Assembly (NCBI GenBank): GCA_023460535.1
Contig: JAEWPV010000020.1
Coordinates: 1-64,000 of the forward strand
DNA from: Bacillota bacterium
GTDB lineage: Bacteria; Bacillota; Clostridia; Oscillospirales; Ruminococcaceae
Reading direction: 5' to 3'
DNA: 64,000 bases
The notes under the pieces are model-generated. The model did not search any database. It saw only the letters and a program-made list of their open reading frames with translations, and was not told the origin of the DNA. Within the stretch, counting starts at the first letter, position 1. Every line of letters starts with the position of its first letter. Shown piece after piece: positions 1 through 8,008 of this stretch. The translations under genes and the position numbers were made by a program.

Positions 1-81
1 GAATACATCATTGCTTTTGACCGTAATGGTCAGCTTTGCTTTGCCCTTTTGCACTCGCTTTCCACTCGTTCTGATCTCCAC
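1..81 (-). CDS. Start of an unidentified gene, cut by the window edge
   Basis: A GTG codon at 81 opens a frame of 27 codons that runs off the left edge. It is preceded by an in-frame TGA and a purine-rich AGGAAAAGGA ribosome site. The visible N-terminus (VEIRTSGKRVQKGKAK) is basic and I do not recognise it. It lies 75 bases downstream of degV on the same strand, so it could be cotranscribed. Only the start signal and open frame support it. Confidence 0.3.
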   Translation of the reverse strand, partial: MEIRTSGKRVQKGKAKLTITVKSNDVF

Positions 82-156
82 CCGTCCTTTTCCTCATTTT
101 CGTTAGTCGTTTTGCCCATCGCTAATAAAATCCGGACATGTTTTTTACGTTTTGTG

Positions 157-1026
157 TTATCGTTCGGTGCCCAAAAAGAACAGTGCAATCGTTCCGGGAC
201 CGGAATGTGCGCCGATTACAGGGTCTACGTAGTTTATTAGCACGTCTTTGACGTTGAACCGTTTTTTTACCTGACCGGCAACATACTCAGCATCCTCAAT
301 ACAGTCCCCATGCGTGATAAATACGGTCTGATTATGCGGCTCAATCGCAGTCTTCTGCATATGGTCAACCAGTGTATCCAACGAACGCTTGCGTCCGCGC
401 GCCTTCTCAACTAAAATAAGACGCCCCTCGTTATCCATATGCATAATCGGTTTCACACCCAAAATGGTACCCAGCACTGCGGAGCTGGCCGATACTCGTC
501 CGCCGCGCTTTAAGAAGAACAGGTCATCCACGGTAAACCAATGGCACAGGTGAAGCCGGTTTTCCAAAACCCAATTGTAAACGTCGTTAATGCTTTTACC
601 TTGCTCGCGAAGCTTTGCGGCATGGTAAACCAGTAATCCTTCGCCCATTGAAGCGCCGAGGGTATCGACGAATAAGATGGTTCGATCGGGATATGCACTC
701 TTCAAATCCTCCAAAACCATTGCCGCAGCTTGATAGGTGCCGCTAAGTGCAGAAGAAAAGCCGATGTACAAAATATCGTTACCCTGTTTTAGAATATCCT
801 CAAAGATGGGTGTACATACGTTAATATCAATTAACGTAGTGGTAATCTCTTCTTTGTTACGCATCATGGTATAAAACTGCTTGAGTTCAGTTTTTTTGCC
901 TTTTTCGTAGCTGTAATATTCCTTTTCACTAACCCGAAACATCAACGACAGAATGTGCAGATTAAACTTTTCAATCAGTTCATCGGTTAGGTTACTGGAA
1001 GAATCGGTAACGATCTCAAATGACAT
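157..1026 (-). CDS. DegV family fatty-acid-binding protein
   Basis: About 289 residues, the usual DegV length. The N-terminus FEIVTDSSSNLTDE is the family signature, and GFSSALSGTYQAA followed by VDTLGASMGEGLL are the other conserved blocks. Family members bind a fatty acid in a two-domain fold; in Firmicutes the related FakB proteins present it to the FakA kinase for phospholipid synthesis. No fakA is visible here, so the partner is unknown. The ATG at 1026 is chosen because GGAGG lies 8 bases upstream; an in-frame GTG at 1041 falls on that ribosome site. Confidence 0.9.
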   Translation of the reverse strand: MSFEIVTDSSSNLTDELIEKFNLHILSLMFRVSEKEYYSYEKGKKTELKQFYTMMRNKEEITTTLIDINVCTPIFEDILKQGNDILYIGFSSALSGTYQAAAMVLEDLKSAYPDRTILFVDTLGASMGEGLLVYHAAKLREQGKSINDVYNWVLENRLHLCHWFTVDDLFFLKRGGRVSASSAVLGTILGVKPIMHMDNEGRLILVEKARGRKRSLDTLVDHMQKTAIEPHNQTVFITHGDCIEDAEYVAGQVKKRFNVKDVLINYVDPVIGAHSGPGTIALFFLGTER

Positions 1027-1081
1027 AAAGGGTGCCTCCACTTCATATGTTTATTAATCTTAACATCTAGTAATTAAAACT

Positions 1082-1110
1082 AGAATAGCACATAAGCTGC
1101 ACCATGTCAA
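1082..1110 (-). promoter_or_regulatory. Sigma-A promoter for degV
   Basis: On the minus strand TTGACA (1110-1105) and TATTCT (1087-1082) are separated by exactly 17 bases, 56 bases before the degV start. Confidence 0.7.
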
Positions 1111-1126
1111 GCGTTGCGATACGCTA

Positions 1127-1155
1127 TTGAACTTATTATGTGTATATGTTAAAAT
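1127..1155 (+). promoter_or_regulatory. Sigma-A promoter for the DUF1836 gene
   Basis: TTGAAC (1127-1132) and TAAAAT (1150-1155) with a 17-base spacer, divergent from the degV promoter. Confidence 0.55.
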
Positions 1156-1245
1156 AATAAACACAATATTGTATTTATGACATTTGGTTGCCATTGTGCA
1201 CCAAAAAGCAAAAAGACTGATTGTATTAAGAAGGGGTGCCATCGG

Positions 1246-1854
1246 GTGGACAACAAGCTTGAACAGGAGCTCTTACAGTGGTCGGACGACATCCTAGCCT
1301 TTCATCTGCCCCGGTGGTCGGAGCTTCCTGAAATTGACCTGTATATGGATCAGGTTATAGTTTTTTCAGAGCGAATCTTTTCCCGTTTTCCGGGAACACA
1401 TGCGGGAAAGCTGATAACCCCGTCCATCATCAACAATTATGTGAAGCTGGGTATTATCCCCCAGCCTGTAAAAAAGAAGTACTCCCGCACGCATATTGCG
1501 TATCTGATGATGATCTGCCTGCTCAAGCAGGCATTGCCAATCCTTGCGATTACCGATTTAATCGCTTACCAGCTCCAGTCAGAAGACATAATGGTTGTAT
1601 ATGACCGCTTTTGCCGGTTGCAGGAGCAATCGACAAAGGTAGCGGTGGAAACCGCGCGCATGGAGTATTTTTCAACCACAGAGCAAGACGATGCAAACAA
1701 CCGTTCATTAATAGAGCTGACCCTGAAGATGGCGGCAACCGCAAACTCCAGCAAGTTTTTTGCCGAAAAGGTTATCACCTTAAAACGCGAGGAAGAAACG
1801 ATTCGTTCAACAGAGGAGATTTCGGACGAGGAGAAAAAAAGTAAAGCAAAATAA
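1246..1854 (+). CDS. DUF1836 domain protein, putative MerR-like regulator
   Basis: About 202 residues. The stretch ITPSIINNYVKLGIIPQPVKK followed by YSRTHIAYLMMICLLKQ is the DUF1836 core and resembles the helix-turn-helix of MerR-type regulators, where a YVKxGII helix reads DNA. The C-terminus is charged and lysine-rich. The function of the family is not established. The GTG at 1246 follows AAGGGG by 9 bases; the longer frame upstream has no ribosome site and lacks homologous character. It is monocistronic, with its own promoter and a terminator directly after the stop. Confidence 0.8.
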   Translation: MDNKLEQELLQWSDDILAFHLPRWSELPEIDLYMDQVIVFSERIFSRFPGTHAGKLITPSIINNYVKLGIIPQPVKKKYSRTHIAYLMMICLLKQALPILAITDLIAYQLQSEDIMVVYDRFCRLQEQSTKVAVETARMEYFSTTEQDDANNRSLIELTLKMAATANSSKFFAEKVITLKREEETIRSTEEISDEEKKSKAK

Positions 1855-1857
1855 CAG

Positions 1858-1886
1858 CACCCTGCCAAAAATTGGCAGGGTGTTTT
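1858..1886 (+). terminator. Intrinsic terminator after the DUF1836 gene
   Basis: Arms CACCCTGCCA and TGGCAGGGTG with a short A-rich loop, followed by TTTTA. It sits between convergent genes. Confidence 0.85.
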
Positions 1887-1902
1887 ACTGTAAAAATCAA
1901 AT

Positions 1903-2508
1903 TTAGTTTTTCTGGAATCCCAGTATTTGCTCATGACCTTCTATGTGCAGGTAAATGCTTTTCATTCCGTACTTTGCAAACGTTTTGATTATCTGTGAGG
2001 GGGAATAGAACTTAACGTCTCCAGCCTTGGATAATGGCACAAATGGATTCAACATCAGCCTAACCGGTGCAGCGTAATAGATTTCGGCAATATATAGGTA
2101 AGCACCATGCTTTAGTAACCGAACTATTTCCCCGGCAAACGCATTGACATTCGGAAAGTGGTGGTAAGCGCAACAGACGGTAGCAAGGTCAAATTGCTCA
2201 TCACAAAATGGAATGCTGTCACAAGGGGCGACAGCAAACGTCATGTTGGGGTGAAGCCGGTTCGCGTTTGCAATCATATTATCCGAGATATCCGTTCCAT
2301 ATCCGTCTATCGTATAGCTATCGCCTATCATTTTTAGCAGCGCGCCAGTCCCGCACCCCACGTCCAATACCTTGCCGCCGCGAAAGGAAGAAAGAGACGC
2401 AAGGAGTTTGTGTTTAAACACCAAACAAAACCATCCTTCCGGGGTGCGGTCATAATTGTCTGCCATTTTGTCGTAGCTTTCTTTTGAGCGCGCCTCGAAT
2501 TTGTTCAA
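1903..2508 (-). CDS. Class I SAM-dependent methyltransferase
   Basis: About 201 residues. Motif I VLDVGCGTGALLKMIG binds S-adenosylmethionine; the following GTDISDNMI acidic strand and LATVCCAYHHFPN strand are typical of the Methyltransf_11 group. The substrate is unknown. A TTG at 2508 has GGAG 8 bases upstream and is preferred; an in-frame TTG at 2523 has no site. It starts 31 bases after the YibE/F stop on the same strand, so the two are probably cotranscribed. Confidence 0.82.
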   Translation of the reverse strand: MNKFEARSKESYDKMADNYDRTPEGWFCLVFKHKLLASLSSFRGGKVLDVGCGTGALLKMIGDSYTIDGYGTDISDNMIANANRLHPNMTFAVAPCDSIPFCDEQFDLATVCCAYHHFPNVNAFAGEIVRLLKHGAYLYIAEIYYAAPVRLMLNPFVPLSKAGDVKFYSPSQIIKTFAKYGMKSIYLHIEGHEQILGFQKN

Positions 2509-2539
2509 ACGTCCGTTCTCCAATCTGCGGGTCAGTCAA

Positions 2540-3754
2540 TTATTCACTCACATCTGTAGAGCTTGCAGGTACATCGCCCTTGAGTTTGCGCTTGCGCGAA
2601 TATGCGGCTGCACACAGCAAAGAGGTAAATGGTATGGTAAAAAGAATACCCAAGCTGCCGATAAGTGCCTGTAGGATTTCAACCACAATCATTTCGCGGT
2701 TTAGCAGGTGCAAAACAGAAGGGGAGTATACAATCAGCAGCAGTACAACCGAAAGGGAGCTGCCGATGTATGCTAAGATAAGGGTGTTGGACATCGTACC
2801 CATCATATCGCGTCCAATGGCAAACCCGGAACGCAACAGGGCAGAGAAGGTGGGGTTTTTGCCTTCCTGGCTCAGCTCATACAAAGCCGACGCGATAGAC
2901 ATCGCTACATCCATAATGGCACCCATCGCACCGATGATGATTGCACCGAATATAATCGCCTTAAGGTCAATGGGGTGGGTCGTCTCCAACACAGCAAGAA
3001 AGGTGGAGTCCTCGTCGGTATACCCGCTGAGTTTTAAAAATACGTCGGAGATTATCGTAATGAGTCCCGATATTAGCACGCCGCAAAAGCAGCCTATGAT
3101 AGAGGCCAGCGTCTTAATGTCGGGACCGTTGATAATGAGAATGGTCATTACAATAACAAACAGGCAGATGATGATAGAGGACAGGTAAATGTTATAACCC
3201 GCAAGTATCGAGGGGATAAAGACAAAGAACACCGCAGAGCAGGTAAATGCCAAAGAAACAATGGTATTAAACCCTTTAAAGCCACCAAACAACAGTAACA
3301 AAAGCACAAAGATAACGCCCATCACAATCAGCGTGTCGGTACGGCGGTATTCCACAAACATCCACTCGTAGGACTCCGGATTGTCAAGGTCCTTTGAAAC
3401 CAGCACCTTGTCGCCCGCCTCTACCTCCTTTAGACCGGAGGGCAGATACCCGTCGATGCTTTGAACGGCAATCATCTCCGCACCCGCATCCTTACCGCCT
3501 TCCAGCTTTGCGATAAATCGAACCGTCACGTTTGTTATATACGTTCCGCCTAAATCAAACTCATCCTCGGTGCGGTCGAGCACCATTGAAACAGTTGCGC
3601 GTACCGGTTCAAGGCTTGACGAACCGAAAAGAACCTTTGCCGCCTCATTTGCGGTAAGGCGGTTTCCAAAAAACAAAAACATCAGCGAAAGCACTACCGT
3701 AATAAAATAAACAATCAAGTATCGAAGTCGGCGTTTGTTCTTATCTATCATCAT
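2540..3754 (-). CDS. YibE/F family multipass membrane protein
   Basis: About 404 residues. One N-terminal membrane helix (YLIVYFITVVLSLMFLFFG), an extracytoplasmic domain of roughly 110 residues, then about seven more hydrophobic segments, the YibE/F arrangement. GAIMDVAMSIASAL in the third quarter is characteristic. The family has no established function. The ATG at 3754 follows AGAAGGG by 11 bases; the upstream in-frame ATG has no ribosome site. It heads a likely two-gene unit with the methyltransferase and is divergent from glpP. Confidence 0.85.
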   Translation of the reverse strand: MMIDKNKRRLRYLIVYFITVVLSLMFLFFGNRLTANEAAKVLFGSSSLEPVRATVSMVLDRTEDEFDLGGTYITNVTVRFIAKLEGGKDAGAEMIAVQSIDGYLPSGLKEVEAGDKVLVSKDLDNPESYEWMFVEYRRTDTLIVMGVIFVLLLLLFGGFKGFNTIVSLAFTCSAVFFVFIPSILAGYNIYLSSIIICLFVIVMTILIINGPDIKTLASIIGCFCGVLISGLITIISDVFLKLSGYTDEDSTFLAVLETTHPIDLKAIIFGAIIIGAMGAIMDVAMSIASALYELSQEGKNPTFSALLRSGFAIGRDMMGTMSNTLILAYIGSSLSVVLLLIVYSPSVLHLLNREMIVVEILQALIGSLGILFTIPFTSLLCAAAYSRKRKLKGDVPASSTDVSE

Positions 3755-3836
3755 AATCGTTCGTTCCCTTCTAAAAACAAAGGATTTTGTCGAAGGCAAG
3801 TAAAGGCAATCATCTTAGCAAATAAATCTAGGTTAC

Positions 3837-3865
3837 ACAATACCATATCATCTATGATAATTCAA
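3837..3865 (-). promoter_or_regulatory. Sigma-A promoter for the YibE/F unit
   Basis: Minus strand TTGAAT (3865-3860), 17-base spacer, TATTGT (3842-3837). Confidence 0.45.
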
Positions 3866-3962
3866 CAATTCAGATGTATATATTCGAGTAGTGTATGGCT
3901 GTTCTTCTATTCAGTTTGCATTTCATGTATAATAGATTTATAGCAAACGGGGAGGAAGACAC

Positions 3963-4529
3963 ATGAAAAAGGGCGCGTTTCAATATTTCGAGGATTGCCC
4001 GGTGATTGCCGCAATCAAGGATGACGAGGGTCTTTTCGAGTGCACGCAAAGTGACTGTCGTGTAGTTTTTGTGCTCTATGGAACCCTTTGCAACATAGGC
4101 GATATCGTGGGTAAAATAAAAGATGTTGGTAAAACCGCTATTGTTCATATCGATCTGGTTGCCGGCTTATCCGCAAAAGAGGTTTCGGTGGATTTTATTA
4201 AAAGAGACACAAAAGCAGACGGGATTATCAGTACCAGACCGTCTTTGCTTCGGCGCGCGCAGGAGCTCTCGCTTATCACAATCCAACGGGTGTTCTTAAT
4301 CGATTCCATCGCGTTTGAAAACATCACCAAGCAGCTAGAGCTGTACCGCCCGGACTTTATCGAGATTTTGCCGGGGGTTATGCCAAAGGTTATTCGCAGG
4401 CTGTGTTCTTGTGTTAATACGCCGATTGTAGCAGGTGGATTGGTGGCGGACAAGGAGGACGTTATGGCGGCGCTTGGTGCAGGGGCGGTTGCGATATCAA
4501 CCACTAACAAGGCAATTTGGGAAATGTGA
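3963..4529 (+). CDS. glpP: Glycerol-3-phosphate responsive antiterminator GlpP
   Basis: 188 residues, a full-length GlpP (PF04309), with a TIM-barrel fold. Conserved blocks are CPVIAAIKDDEGL, HIDLVAGLSAKE, DGIISTRPS, EILPGVMPKV and TPIVAGGLV. In Bacillus subtilis GlpP bound to glycerol-3-phosphate acts on the leader mRNA of glpD to prevent termination. The next operon here has exactly such a leader terminator (4618-4675), which supports the assignment. The start has GGAGG 9 bases upstream. A TATAAT box at 3928-3933 is the likely -10, with a weak -35. Confidence 0.95.
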   Translation: MKKGAFQYFEDCPVIAAIKDDEGLFECTQSDCRVVFVLYGTLCNIGDIVGKIKDVGKTAIVHIDLVAGLSAKEVSVDFIKRDTKADGIISTRPSLLRRAQELSLITIQRVFLIDSIAFENITKQLELYRPDFIEILPGVMPKVIRRLCSCVNTPIVAGGLVADKEDVMAALGAGAVAISTTNKAIWEM

Positions 4530-4553
4530 GGGCGAAGTTCCCACAATATTGTG

Positions 4554-4582
4554 TTGTAAAGAACGTCTGAGAATGATATAAT
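4554..4582 (+). promoter_or_regulatory. Sigma-A promoter for the glycerol-3-phosphate oxidation operon
   Basis: TTGTAA (4554-4559), 17-base spacer, TATAAT (4577-4582). Predicted RNA start near 4589 gives a leader of about 130 bases before the coding start at 4718. Confidence 0.75.
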
Positions 4583-4617
4583 ACAGGTGAAACGAAATAA
4601 TAAGCCTAGAGAGAAGA

Positions 4618-4675
4618 GTCAGGCAATACGTGGCTTGTACCAGCGGTACAGGTTTGGTATTGGATGGCTTTTTTT
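4618..4675 (+). terminator. Leader terminator, likely GlpP-controlled attenuator
   Basis: A long hairpin built of three stacked helices: GTCA with TGGC, CAATAC with GTATTG, and CTTGTACC with GGTACAGG around an AGC loop, directly followed by seven T (4669-4675). It lies between the operon promoter and the coding start, the position of the GlpP-controlled terminator in Bacillus glpD. Binding by GlpP is inferred from family knowledge and adjacency. Confidence 0.8.
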
Positions 4676-4717
4676 GTCGTGCGAATTGGTGTGATAATTT
4701 TGGGGGGAGGAAACGAC

Positions 4718-6166
4718 ATGTATGATGTAGCGATAATCGGTGCGGGGATATCGGGATGCTCCTTGCTTTATGAGCTTGCCCGTTTTCGCCTGCGCGTAAT
4801 TTTATTGGAGAAGGAGAACGATGTCTCGCTGGGCACCACCAAAGCCAACAGCGCAATCGTTCACGCGGGCTACGATCCGCCGGAAGGCTCGGTAATGGCA
4901 CGCACCAACGTAGCCGGCAATGCGATTATCAAGGAGCTGTGCAAACTGCTGGACGTGCCCTATAAACAGATTGGTTCGTTGGTCGTTGCATTTTCAGATG
5001 AGCAAATGGATACGGTAAACAAGCTGTATCACAGAGGAATTACCAACGGGGTGCCCGGCATGCAAGTGCTTACAGGGGAAGAAACGTTAAAAATGGAACC
5101 GGAACTGAGCACGCAGGTTGTAGGTGCGCTGTACGCGCCCTCGGCCGGCATCGTCAGCCCGTGGGAGCTAACGCTTGCCTTGGCACAGAATGCCGTACAA
5201 AACGGCGCCGAGCTTGCACTGCGACACGAGGTTCAGGAAATATCAAAAACCGAGGATGGCTTTATAATTGAAACGTGTGAAAGAATGGTTCATGCGCGTT
5301 TTGTCGTCAACGCCGCGGGCGTAGCCGCCGACCAAGTTGCCCGCCTAGCGGGAGACGACACGTTCTCTATCCTGCCGTCGAAGGGGGAATATTATCTGCT
5401 TGACAAAAGTCAAGGCTCCTTGGTGAACCATGTAATCTTTCAGTGCCCGGGCAAAGAGGGTAAGGGCGTTTTGGTTTCGCCCACCGTGCACGGCAACCTT
5501 GTTGTAGGACCAAACGCGGTTGAGAGCGGCGCAAGCAGCGTAGCCACAACGGCGCAGGGTCTTCAGTTTGTGCGCGAAATGGGGCAAAAATCAGTGCCCT
5601 CCATCAATTTCAGAGAAAGCGTACGAACCTTTGCCGGCATTCGTGCCATATCGGATGACAGCGATTTTATCATAAGAGAATCATCCGTGCAAAAAGGGCT
5701 GTTTCATATGGCGGGAATCAAATCTCCCGGCTTAACCGCGGCTCCTGCCTTTGCGCGTGAGATGGTAGAGCAGTTACGGCAGGCGGGATTACCTATGAAG
5801 CCGAAAAACAACCCGGTCACCACGCGGCGTGTTCAGCGTTTTCGCGAAATGAGTAAAGAGCAGCGGGCAGAGGTAGTTAAGCAAAACCCGATGTTTGGCA
5901 GGGTGGTTTGCCGCTGCGAAACGGTAACCGAGGCGGAGATTGTTCAGGCGTTACAGATGCCCATCCCTCCCGTGTCGCTGGATGGAGTGAAACGACGCTG
6001 CTCCTGCGGCATGGGGCGTTGTCAGGGCGGTTTTTGCGGACCGCGTGTTCAGGAGATTATCGCACGGGAGCTGGGAATCGGGGTAACCGACGTACCGCTT
6101 GATCGGGACGGAATGACAATATTGTACGGCGAGACAAAATCGGCAGGCAAAAAGGCGGTGAAATAG
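4718..6166 (+). CDS. FAD-dependent glycerol-3-phosphate dehydrogenase-like protein with BFD [2Fe-2S] domain
   Basis: About 482 residues. N-terminal FAD-binding motif DVAIIGAGISGCSLLYELA, a DAO-type oxidoreductase body, then a BFD-like iron-sulfur domain with cysteines in CRCETVTEAEI and CSCGMGRCQGGFCGP. This is the architecture of GlpA-type and LhgO-like dehydrogenases that oxidise glycerol-3-phosphate to dihydroxyacetone phosphate in anaerobes. Placement behind a GlpP-type attenuator supports that substrate. The ATG at 4718 has GGGGGGAGG 8 bases upstream; the upstream in-frame ATG at 4664 lies inside the terminator hairpin and is rejected. Overlaps the next gene by one base. Confidence 0.88.
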   Translation: MYDVAIIGAGISGCSLLYELARFRLRVILLEKENDVSLGTTKANSAIVHAGYDPPEGSVMARTNVAGNAIIKELCKLLDVPYKQIGSLVVAFSDEQMDTVNKLYHRGITNGVPGMQVLTGEETLKMEPELSTQVVGALYAPSAGIVSPWELTLALAQNAVQNGAELALRHEVQEISKTEDGFIIETCERMVHARFVVNAAGVAADQVARLAGDDTFSILPSKGEYYLLDKSQGSLVNHVIFQCPGKEGKGVLVSPTVHGNLVVGPNAVESGASSVATTAQGLQFVREMGQKSVPSINFRESVRTFAGIRAISDDSDFIIRESSVQKGLFHMAGIKSPGLTAAPAFAREMVEQLRQAGLPMKPKNNPVTTRRVQRFREMSKEQRAEVVKQNPMFGRVVCRCETVTEAEIVQALQMPIPPVSLDGVKRRCSCGMGRCQGGFCGPRVQEIIARELGIGVTDVPLDRDGMTILYGETKSAGKKAVK

Positions 6167-7431
6167 TGGTTGGGTATGATGTGATCGTTATCGGCGGGGG
6201 TCCTGCCGGTCTTGCGGCCGCAATTGCGGCTTATGAAGCCGGTGCAAAACGGGTATTGCTGCTCGAGCGCAATCCGGATTTGGGCGGCATACTGAATCAA
6301 TGTATTCATAATGGGTTTGGGCTGCATTATTTTAAAGAGGAATTGACCGGTCCCGAGTATGCGGGTAGATTCATTGAATTGTTAAGAAAAACCAGTGTAC
6401 AAGTGATGACCGACACCATGGTGCTCGATATAGGCAGCGATAAAACCGTACGCGCCGTTAACAGCACAACCGGCTACATGGAGCTACAGGCAAAGGCGGT
6501 GGTACTTACAATGGGGTGCCGCGAACGCACCCGCGGCGCGATTGCAATCCCCGGCGATCGTCCGGCGGGAATCTTCACAGCGGGTACCGCGCAGCTGTAT
6601 GTAAACATACACGGCTATATGGTGGGGCGAAGGGTGTTGATTCTGGGCTCGGGAGACATTGGGCTTATCATGGCGCGCCGCATGACACTGGAGGGCGCTA
6701 CGGTGTTGGGATGCGTTGAGCTTATGCCCTACTCGGGCGGATTGACCCGCAATATCGTACAATGCTTGCAAGATTATGATATCCCACTTTATTTATCACA
6801 CACCATTACCAACATTAAGGGTGATAAAAGGGTAGAGCGGGTAACCGTTTCTAAGGTGGATGAAAACAGGCGTCCTATACCGGGTAGCGAAATGGAATTT
6901 GAATGCGACACCGTCCTGCTTTCTGTAGGGCTTATCCCCGAAAACGAGTTGTCACGCTCAGCAGGCGTTACGCTGGACGAACGCACAGGCGGTCTTTGCG
7001 TATACGAGAATATGGAGACCACGGTTCCCGGCATTTTTGCGGGGGGCAACGCCGTACACGTGCATGACCTTGTAGACTTTGTGACGGCAGAAAGCCAAAA
7101 GGCAGGACGCGCCGCCGCACGGTATGCGTTGCAGCAGGGCCAGCAGGACACGGCGTCAATCTCTATTATAAACGGCAACGGTATAAGCTACACCGTGCCG
7201 CAGCGGATTCGCCCTGCGAATATTGAAAAGACGGTAGAGGTGTTCTTCCGCGCTCGGAACGTTTACAAAAAGGTTGGGATTGCCGTATCATGCGGGGACG
7301 AGACAATGGCGATTTATAAGCGAGAGCATATAACTCCAGGCGAGATGGAGCGAATTGTAATACCCAAAAACTCTATTGAGAGGGCAGACGGCCGGGACAT
7401 TACCGTATCCATACAGCAAAACAATTCGTAA
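6166..7431 (+). CDS. FAD/NAD(P)-binding oxidoreductase, partner subunit of the G3P dehydrogenase complex
   Basis: About 421 residues. N-terminal Rossmann motif DVIVIGGGPAGLAAAIAAYEAG binds FAD, a second dinucleotide motif RVLILGSGDIGLIMARR binds NAD(P)H, and GIFAGGNAV.VHDLVD is the C-terminal flavin-contact block. In Clostridia this protein, a BFD-type FAD dehydrogenase and a DUF1667 protein form a conserved trio with glycerol genes. It probably passes electrons from the dehydrogenase to NAD(P). The GTG start overlaps the preceding TAG as TAGTG, implying translational coupling. Confidence 0.85.
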   Translation: MVGYDVIVIGGGPAGLAAAIAAYEAGAKRVLLLERNPDLGGILNQCIHNGFGLHYFKEELTGPEYAGRFIELLRKTSVQVMTDTMVLDIGSDKTVRAVNSTTGYMELQAKAVVLTMGCRERTRGAIAIPGDRPAGIFTAGTAQLYVNIHGYMVGRRVLILGSGDIGLIMARRMTLEGATVLGCVELMPYSGGLTRNIVQCLQDYDIPLYLSHTITNIKGDKRVERVTVSKVDENRRPIPGSEMEFECDTVLLSVGLIPENELSRSAGVTLDERTGGLCVYENMETTVPGIFAGGNAVHVHDLVDFVTAESQKAGRAAARYALQQGQQDTASISIINGNGISYTVPQRIRPANIEKTVEVFFRARNVYKKVGIAVSCGDETMAIYKREHITPGEMERIVIPKNSIERADGRDITVSIQQNNS

Positions 7432-7490
7432 TAACCGTCAGTTGTGCGATAAATGAAACGGAATAAACGTGAGAGGGTCAGGTGAGTAGT

Positions 7491-7844
7491 ATGACGGAGC
7501 TGGTGTGTATTGTATGCCCAAAAGGGTGCCGCCTACAGGTGGATGAGCAAAATGGGTTTACCGTAACCGGCAACGATTGCCCGCGTGGTGAAGCATATGG
7601 AAAAAAGGAGCTGACAAACCCCACCAGGGTTATCACATCAACGGTGCGAATAGAAGGGGCTGCCTATAAAAGACTGCCGGTTAAAACCGATGCGGAGATT
7701 CCGAAAGGCGCTATCTTTGATGCAATGCAGATTCTAAATGAAATAACGGTGCAAGCACCAATCAAAATAGGAGCGATCGTTGCAGCCGATATACTCGGGC
7801 TTTGTGCCAATTTTGTAGCTACAAGAGATATGGAGCGGGTATAA
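7491..7844 (+). CDS. DUF1667 domain protein
   Basis: About 117 residues. Conserved cysteines in CIVCPKGCRLQV and in NDCPRGEAYGKKEL match DUF1667, a small family found with the FAD oxidoreductase pair. The four cysteines could bind a metal or iron-sulfur centre, as in the GlpC-like role suggested for such trios; this is inference. The ATG at 7491 has AGGTGA 5 bases upstream; a GTG at 7482 is possible. Last gene of the operon. Confidence 0.85.
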   Translation: MTELVCIVCPKGCRLQVDEQNGFTVTGNDCPRGEAYGKKELTNPTRVITSTVRIEGAAYKRLPVKTDAEIPKGAIFDAMQILNEITVQAPIKIGAIVAADILGLCANFVATRDMERV

Positions 7845-7920
7845 ATCTTGTTTTACCCTTATTGTGAGAAGCATCAAAAGTAAATATGAACAAAACATGT
7901 CCAATTACAGTTGCGCCATT

Positions 7921-7952
7921 TTGCCCTATTTACTCTTGAGTAAATAGGGCAA
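7921..7952. promoter_or_regulatory. Perfect palindrome, candidate operator or terminator hairpin
   Basis: Arms TTGCCCTATTTACTC and GAGTAAATAGGGCAA are exact reverse complements (15 bases each) around TT. There is no T-run on either side, which argues against a plain terminator. The right half carries the -35 box (TTGAGT, 7936-7941) of the IMP dehydrogenase promoter. Confidence 0.6.
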
Positions 7953-7964
7953 TTGCGGTATACT
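7936..7964 (+). promoter_or_regulatory. Sigma-A promoter for IMP dehydrogenase
   Basis: TTGAGT (7936-7941), 17-base spacer, TATACT (7959-7964). A ribosome site AAAGGAG follows before the start at 8009. Confidence 0.6.
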
Positions 7965-8008
7965 AATACAAATATAGTGAACAGAATAAAGAAAAGGAGC
8001 GTTTTGAT

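Noticed and set aside
4664..4717. Upstream ATG that would lengthen the FAD dehydrogenase by 18 residues
   Set aside because: It lies within the attenuator hairpin and has no ribosome site; the ATG at 4718 follows a strong GGGGGGAGG.
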